From the NCBI GenBank assembly GCA_003491925.1, contig DNAU01000273.1:1-8547 (forward strand): 8,547 bases of DNA, given 5' to 3'. Origin of the DNA: Chloroflexota bacterium (GTDB lineage Bacteria; Chloroflexota; Dormibacteria; Aeolococcales; Aeolococcaceae). The stretch's first letter is position 1; each line of letters opens with the position of its first letter. Shown here one piece after another: positions 5,640 through 8,547 of this stretch. The position numbers and the translations under genes are program-made. Below the pieces are notes generated by a model. It saw only the letters and a program-made list of their open reading frames with translations, did not search any database and had not been told where the DNA came from.

Positions 5640-5833
5640 CCAGCACTGACGATCCGCGGCCCGAGGTGGTCCGCTGCCCCGTCTGCCGGCACCCGGCCCA
5701 CTTCGGCCAGAGGTGCTCCGCGGTGGTCAGCGCGGCCGTGTCCGAGCAGGCGCCCGGCCTGGGCCGCGTGACCACCATCGACTCCCGCCGGTGCTGCTGC
5801 ACCCGCGGACAGGAGGCGGACAAGCCATGCTGA
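5636..5833 (+). CDS. CCHC zinc-knuckle protein, copy 2
   Basis: This 65-residue paralogue of the 2082-2282 protein carries an exact CX2CX4HX4C knuckle (C14, C17, H22, C27) in CPVCRHPAHFGQRC. About 25 residues later there is an Arg-Arg followed by three cysteines (53-55), and the last residue is Cys, as in copy 1. The parts between the motifs have diverged freely, so the Cys/His frame is what selection has kept. The start is GTG, overlapping the previous stop by four bases, with a purine-rich GAGGGGG just upstream. The 3' end overlaps the next gene by seven bases. Like copy 1 it probably binds zinc. A nucleic-acid or protein contact role is inference. Confidence 0.8.
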   Translation: MTSTDDPRPEVVRCPVCRHPAHFGQRCSAVVSAAVSEQAPGLGRVTTIDSRRCCCTRGQEADKPC

Positions 5834-5997
5834 GAAAAATCGGGTACTACGCGATCGTGGTGTGCACCGCGCCGTGCCTGCTCCTGGCAGCGCCCGTCGC
5901 CGTGTTCGAGGTCGTCTTCCTCGACACCGGCGGGGCGGTGGGCCAGGCGCTGGCGAGCCCGTTCCTGTGGGCCTGCGACCGCGCGCGCGAGAGGTGA
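5827..5997 (+). CDS. Small single-span membrane protein
   Basis: This 56-residue protein has a basic start (MLRK) and then a long hydrophobic segment, roughly residues 7-32, with Cys at 13 and 17. A short Gly-rich turn and an amphipathic C-terminal stretch ending DRARER follow. It is likely a single-pass inner-membrane protein with a cytoplasmic basic tail. No lipobox is clear: the Cys residues lie early in the helix and the context TAPCL is not a good LAGC match. AGGAGG at 5811-5816 with 10-base spacing supports the ATG, which overlaps the preceding stop (ATGCTGA). Three bases after its stop begins the SPFH-tail protein, whose relatives carry an N-terminal membrane anchor. The two could therefore work as a pair (inference). 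Confidence 0.7.
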   Translation: MLRKIGYYAIVVCTAPCLLLAAPVAVFEVVFLDTGGAVGQALASPFLWACDRARER

Positions 5998-5999
5998 CC

Positions 6000-6266
6000 A
6001 TGTCGCAGAAGGAGAACGAGCTGCGGCAGGCGGAGGCCGACGCCAAGAAGGTGGTCGCCGCGGCAGACGGGGAGGCCAAGAAGTCTATAGCCCTGGCCGA
6101 GGGCATGGCGCGAGCCAACGAGCTGGTGGCCAGGTCCATAACCACCCAGATCATCCAGTGGCGCCAGCTCGAGATCCAGCAGGACGCCGTCCGCAAGTGG
6201 AACGGCACCCTGCCCCAGTACAACGGAGGGAGCGGACCTCTGCCCTTCCTGTCGGTGGGCAAGTAG
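6000..6266 (+). CDS. Orphan C-terminal tail of a prohibitin/SPFH (band 7) protein
   Basis: This 88-residue protein matches only the C-terminal part of the prohibitin/SPFH family. An Ala/Glu/Lys-rich coiled coil (about 4-45, with EADAKK, GEAKK and AEGMARANEL) leads to a helix (46-65), then the KWNGTLPQ signature (66-73), a Gly-Ser turn and LPFLSV (81-86). Family members have an N-terminal membrane anchor and SPFH domain before this coiled coil and form ring-like membrane assemblies. Here no SPFH core is encoded upstream: the same frame before 6000 is a shadow of the 5827 gene. GAGG at 5991-5994 with 5-base spacing makes ATG 6000 a true start. The gene may be a reduced, self-standing oligomerisation module, perhaps interfering with or joining host SPFH rings (inference). 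The tail assignment is strong. Confidence 0.85.
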   Translation: MSQKENELRQAEADAKKVVAAADGEAKKSIALAEGMARANELVARSITTQIIQWRQLEIQQDAVRKWNGTLPQYNGGSGPLPFLSVGK

Positions 6267-6308
6267 CGAAGTCCTGTTAGGCAAACGACCACGAGCACGC
6301 CGAGAGCG

Positions 6309-6539
6309 ATGGAAAACATGACAGCCAACGAGAGAGCAGTTCTCGCCGAGAAGATGTGGGACGCCTTCCGCTCGCTGAACATGTACCAGGGGGAGGAGTG
6401 TCGGAAGACCTACGGCCAGCTCAGCGTGCCTCACCAGAACCTGTGGCTGGCCCTGGCCTCGGCGGCCAGTCGCGAGATCTCTATGATGGACAAGCGTCGG
6501 GCTCGGAAGAAGAGCGAGCCCGCGAGGAGACGGCGATGA
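6309..6539 (+). CDS. Small helical basic protein, unknown
   Basis: This 76-residue protein is predicted helical through most of its length and ends in a very basic tail (KRRARKKSEPARRRR), which could bind nucleic acid or ribosomes (inference). Two starts are possible: ATG 6309 and in-frame ATG 6318, the latter giving MTANERAVLAEK. Neither has a strong ribosome binding site, and I list the longer form. The 42 bases between 6266 and 6309 hold no clear signal, although a unit boundary is possible there. The stop overlaps the next start as ATGA (6536-6539). The family is unknown. Confidence 0.6.
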   Translation: MENMTANERAVLAEKMWDAFRSLNMYQGEECRKTYGQLSVPHQNLWLALASAASREISMMDKRRARKKSEPARRRR

Positions 6540-7078
6540 GCACGAAGCGCGACGTGACCGAGGTAATCGACAGGATACTCGCCGAGGTCCCGACCGTCTA
6601 CGCGAGGCTGCGCACGGACCTGGTGTGCCTCAAGGAGAGCGCCTTCTTCACCCCGCCCGAGGGCCAGGTGTCGATATGGAAGAGGCTCGACGTGCTGCTC
6701 ATCACGTCGCTCTCCTCCCCACCTCGCCTCCCGTGGGAGGTGGAGATCTCTCGCATAGTAACGGGGACCGACCAGGGAGAGCCGGCGACCGCGGCGCCCG
6801 AGCAGCCACCTCCCGCAGAGCAGGAGCCGAGCGCGCGGCCGGTCCCGCCAGCTCTGGTCGTGGGCGAGCCCGAGATGGAGCTGCACACGTGCAGGCGCGG
6901 CCACACCTGGCGCTACCCGCTGACGTCCAGCAGCATGCACTGCGAGCCGTTCCAGTTCAGCTGGTACGACGGGGACGGAGTGTTCCGCTCGGAGGGCACG
7001 GGCCCGCTGTGTCTGCGGTGCGTGCGCGACGACCTGGCGGCCAAGTACGGGCCCGTCAAGACCGAGCCGGTTACCTGA
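6536..7078 (+). CDS. Two-part protein with Pro/Ala linker and C-terminal Cys/His domain
   Basis: This 180-residue protein has three clear parts. The N-terminal part (1-75) is helical and contains DVTEVIDRILAEV and a WKRLDVLLI segment. A low-complexity linker (78-108) is rich in Pro, Ala and Glu. The C-terminal part (115-172) has C119, H123, C136, C159 and C162, the last two as CLRC, with aromatic residues between, which suggests a zinc-ribbon-like fold. The sequence CRRGHTWRYP resembles the start of several nucleic-acid-associated zinc ribbons, but I cannot assign a family. GAGGAGA at 6524-6530 gives the ATG a strong ribosome binding site in addition to coupling. The long in-frame extension to 6356 is shadow sequence. 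Confidence 0.75.
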   Translation: MSTKRDVTEVIDRILAEVPTVYARLRTDLVCLKESAFFTPPEGQVSIWKRLDVLLITSLSSPPRLPWEVEISRIVTGTDQGEPATAAPEQPPPAEQEPSARPVPPALVVGEPEMELHTCRRGHTWRYPLTSSSMHCEPFQFSWYDGDGVFRSEGTGPLCLRCVRDDLAAKYGPVKTEPVT

Positions 7079-7130
7079 CCAGCTTCTTCGGCTACCGAGA
7101 CTACCAACCGCCCGACGAAAGGAAAACACC

Positions 7131-7724
7131 GTGAGCAAGAAGAACCACTCCCACGAACAGTCCGCCCCCGCCGCCCCGGCGGCGCCCGCCGTACCCGTCG
7201 CCCCCGCCCCCGACAAGCGCAAGCTCGGTCCGGTGGAGCGGTTGCTGAACTCCATCCTCGAGGTGGACAACCGGATCGCGGCCGCGAGGCAGAAGTTCGA
7301 GTCGTGGAACTGCAAGGAGAAGATCGCCCCCTCGGTGCGCGAACTGATAAGTGAGGTCGCGAGCCGGATGACGGATCTCACCGCGATGCTCGCGGAGCTC
7401 GTGAAGAGCGGGTACGAGCCGACCCCCCGGTCGACCGAGATAGTGGTGGGCGACCGCGTGGAGATACTCGAGGCCCACCGTAAGCAGTACTCCGACCTCA
7501 TCCCCGTGGAGCTCATGCTGGACCTGAAAGTCGCGATCGTGCCGGAGTCCAAGCGGGGAGGGCTCGTGCTCGAGACCACCAGGTCGAGCCGGATCCGGGT
7601 CGCCGCGACGCACGTGCGCCGAGCGCGGCAGGTCCCCCACCGCGCGATCGAGCCGGAGGGTGCGCCGGCGTCGTCAGAGCCCGGAACGAGCGGAGAATGC
7701 TCCGCGTGCGGGGTGGAACGCTAA
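7131..7724 (+). CDS. Protein with AP-rich leader, helical core and SH3-like basic segment
   Basis: This 197-residue protein starts with a His/Ser-rich leader, then an Ala-Pro repeat (about 12-27). A helical core follows (34-95, with RLLNSILEVDNRIAAARQKF and an ELISEVASRM..LTAMLAELV pair). Residues 104-165 begin VVGDRVEILEAHRKQY and contain alternating hydrophobic strands ending in RIRVAATHVRRA, a pattern like small SH3/KOW-type beta barrels. The C-terminal end is disordered-looking with a CSAC pair. The start is GTG 7131 with AAGGA about 7 bases upstream. The 52-base gap before it shows no hairpin or promoter I can support. The arrangement suggests an adaptor or nucleic-acid-binding protein, but the family is not recognised. 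Confidence 0.75.
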   Translation: MSKKNHSHEQSAPAAPAAPAVPVAPAPDKRKLGPVERLLNSILEVDNRIAAARQKFESWNCKEKIAPSVRELISEVASRMTDLTAMLAELVKSGYEPTPRSTEIVVGDRVEILEAHRKQYSDLIPVELMLDLKVAIVPESKRGGLVLETTRSSRIRVAATHVRRARQVPHRAIEPEGAPASSEPGTSGECSACGVER

Positions 7725-7770
7725 GACGGCGCCTAGCAAAAGCATCGTCAAGAGTAAAAGTAGGCGTCCG

Positions 7771-8280
7771 GTGTCGATACCACACATCGTCAGCCCCGTG
7801 CTCCTCCTGGGGGAGCTTAACCCCCGCGGGGCCGACCCTCGCCTGGCCCTCTACCACATGCCCCCGGGCTGCAGCGGGGACAGGCTGCGCCGGATACTCG
7901 GGCTCAGCCCAGCCGCGTACCTCCGGTTAGACCGGGTCAACCTGTGCGACTGGCGGTGGGAGCCGGAGGCGGCGTATGCCAGGTACGAGGAGGTCCTGCG
8001 CGCGCTCGACCTCCCTTCCGCCCCTCCCCGCCTGACCATCGCCCTCCTGGGCGCCCGCGTGCGCGAGGCGACGCGCGGGCCCGCCCCATTCCGGGTGGTG
8101 TCGTTCACCACGTGGCAGTCGGGCAGGAAGTGCCACCTCGTCGGCCTGCCCCACCCGAGCGGGAGGTGCCGCGAGTGGAACAAGCCGGGGGCCGTGGACG
8201 AGGCTCGGCGTCTCCTGCGCCAGGTGGCGCCGGAGGTCCCGTGGGGAGAGGTAGGAGCCTCAAAAAAGGAGGACGCATGA
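7771..8280 (+). CDS. Uracil-DNA-glycosylase-superfamily-like protein
   Basis: This 169-residue protein resembles small UDG-superfamily proteins. LLLGELNPRG (11-20) looks like motif A at the end of the first strand. RLRRILGLSPAAYL..DRVNLCDW (38-61) is the conserved middle, LTIALLGARVREA (88-100) a core strand-helix, and LPHPSGRCREWNKPG (126-140) matches the catalytic-loop HPS motif. Family members bind DNA and remove or recognise modified bases. In motif A, GELNP replaces the GQDPY or GExPG of classical enzymes, so the substrate is uncertain. The start is uncertain: GTG 7771 gives the domain with a short leader but a weak ribosome binding site (AAGTAGG). GTG 7660 would overlap the previous gene by 65 bases. 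The stop overlaps the next start (ATGA). Confidence 0.75.
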   Translation: MSIPHIVSPVLLLGELNPRGADPRLALYHMPPGCSGDRLRRILGLSPAAYLRLDRVNLCDWRWEPEAAYARYEEVLRALDLPSAPPRLTIALLGARVREATRGPAPFRVVSFTTWQSGRKCHLVGLPHPSGRCREWNKPGAVDEARRLLRQVAPEVPWGEVGASKKEDA

Positions 8281-8547
8281 TCGGCCTGTACTTCAGGGCC
8301 GCGCGGGAGCTCGGCTGGCGGACCGTCGCCGAGAGGCTGGGACGGCTGGCGCTCGACCTCAACCAAGAGGCTGTTAAGACGCTCGGCTGGCAGACCGTCG
8401 CCGAGAGGCTGCGGCGGCTGGCCCTCGACCTCAACCAGGCGTTCGGCTGCGAGGTCTGCGGGGCCACGTGGCCGGCGATGTTCCCCTTCATGGTCGACGA
8501 CGCGCTCTGGTGCGAGGTGGCCGACGAGGACGCCCACCTGTGTCTGA
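8277..8547 (+). CDS. Duplicated-helix zinc-ribbon protein, 3' end outside window (partial)
   Basis: The 90 visible residues continue past the window. The N-terminal part contains a 19-residue unit twice, LGWxTVAERLxRLALDLNQ at 12-30 and 36-54, separated by five residues. After it comes CEVCGATWPAMFPFMVDDALWCEV (C58, C61), then HLCL at the edge, which would begin a second Cys pair. This Cys-x2-C, Met-rich, D-x-LW layout fits a phage zinc-binding protein family whose members usually continue with CxxCxExRLGR-like residues (from memory, unverified). ATG 8277 has GGAGG at 8268-8272 and overlaps the previous stop. The DNA repeat has 52 of 57 identical bases, so the duplication is recent or kept similar. 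Confidence 0.75.
   Translation, partial: MIGLYFRAARELGWRTVAERLGRLALDLNQEAVKTLGWQTVAERLRRLALDLNQAFGCEVCGATWPAMFPFMVDDALWCEVADEDAHLCL
8310..8438 (+). repeat. Near-perfect 57-bp direct repeat, 72-bp period, within a coding region
   Basis: Copy 1 is 8310-8366 and copy 2 is 8382-8438. They differ at five bases of 57. The period of 72 bases (24 codons) keeps frame. Of the five changes, two are synonymous (Ala GCG/GCC and Gln CAA/CAG); the other three alter two residues (Arg to Gln and Gly to Arg). It encodes a doubled amphipathic helix ahead of the zinc ribbon. Confidence 0.8.

Noticed and set aside
7660..7770. Longer N-terminus for the UDG-like protein
   Set aside because: Its GGAGG directly abuts the GTG (no spacing) and the extension overlaps the previous gene by 65 bases. 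The Arg/Ser-rich residues look like a shadow frame. The true start is still uncertain.
1..8547. CRISPR array, tRNA, rRNA, transposase or attachment site
   Set aside because: I looked for regularly spaced repeats, cloverleaf-like segments, transposase motifs and terminal inverted repeats and saw none. The only sizeable direct repeat is the coding duplication at 8310-8438.

Overview
The window is GC-rich and densely packed. It carries 21 genes, all on the + strand, and most are small. Ten gene junctions overlap by 4-7 bases (ATGA, GTGA or ATGCTGA), and the other gaps are short, none over 90 bases. Many starts have a good purine-rich ribosome binding site. This one-directional layout of tiny, unrecognised, often cysteine-rich genes is typical of the accessory region of a tailed phage or a phage-derived element. 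No capsid, tail, terminase, integrase or polymerase gene is present, so phage identity is inference. A PhaR-type (polyhydroxyalkanoate regulator) DNA-binding domain and TTGACA -35 elements point to a proteobacterial or myxobacterial host, but weakly.

Layout. (1) 2-671: the end of a cysteine-rich gene, a small two-helix membrane protein and a small Cys/His protein, all coupled. (2) 645-744: a promoter region with two TTGACACC elements 36 bp apart and a small inverted repeat. (3) 745-4222: a PhaR-N-like regulator, two unknown genes, a CCHC zinc-knuckle protein, a GT-B (family 4-like) glycosyltransferase of 390 aa (the only large enzyme), a four-cysteine protein and an acidic protein built of two copies of one ~51-residue repeat. 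(4) 4223-4309: a second promoter region sharing the 12-mer TTGACACCTGGT with the first. (5) 4310-6266: four coupled genes (one of them a paralogue of the first zinc-knuckle protein), a small membrane protein, and an 88-residue protein that looks like only the C-terminal tail of a prohibitin/SPFH protein. (6) 6309-8547: three genes without a clear family (one with a Cys/His C-terminus, one with an SH3-like basic segment), a uracil-DNA-glycosylase-superfamily-like protein, and an unfinished zinc-ribbon gene with a nearly perfect internal duplication.

The two shared promoter elements suggest two co-regulated transcription units, with stop-start coupling tying the genes together inside each. The PhaR-like protein is the obvious candidate local regulator. 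Functions can be named with reasonable confidence only for the glycosyltransferase, the PhaR-N domain, the SPFH tail and the glycosylase-like protein. The other proteins are described by what is visible. No tRNA, rRNA, CRISPR array, insertion sequence or complete integration site was seen.
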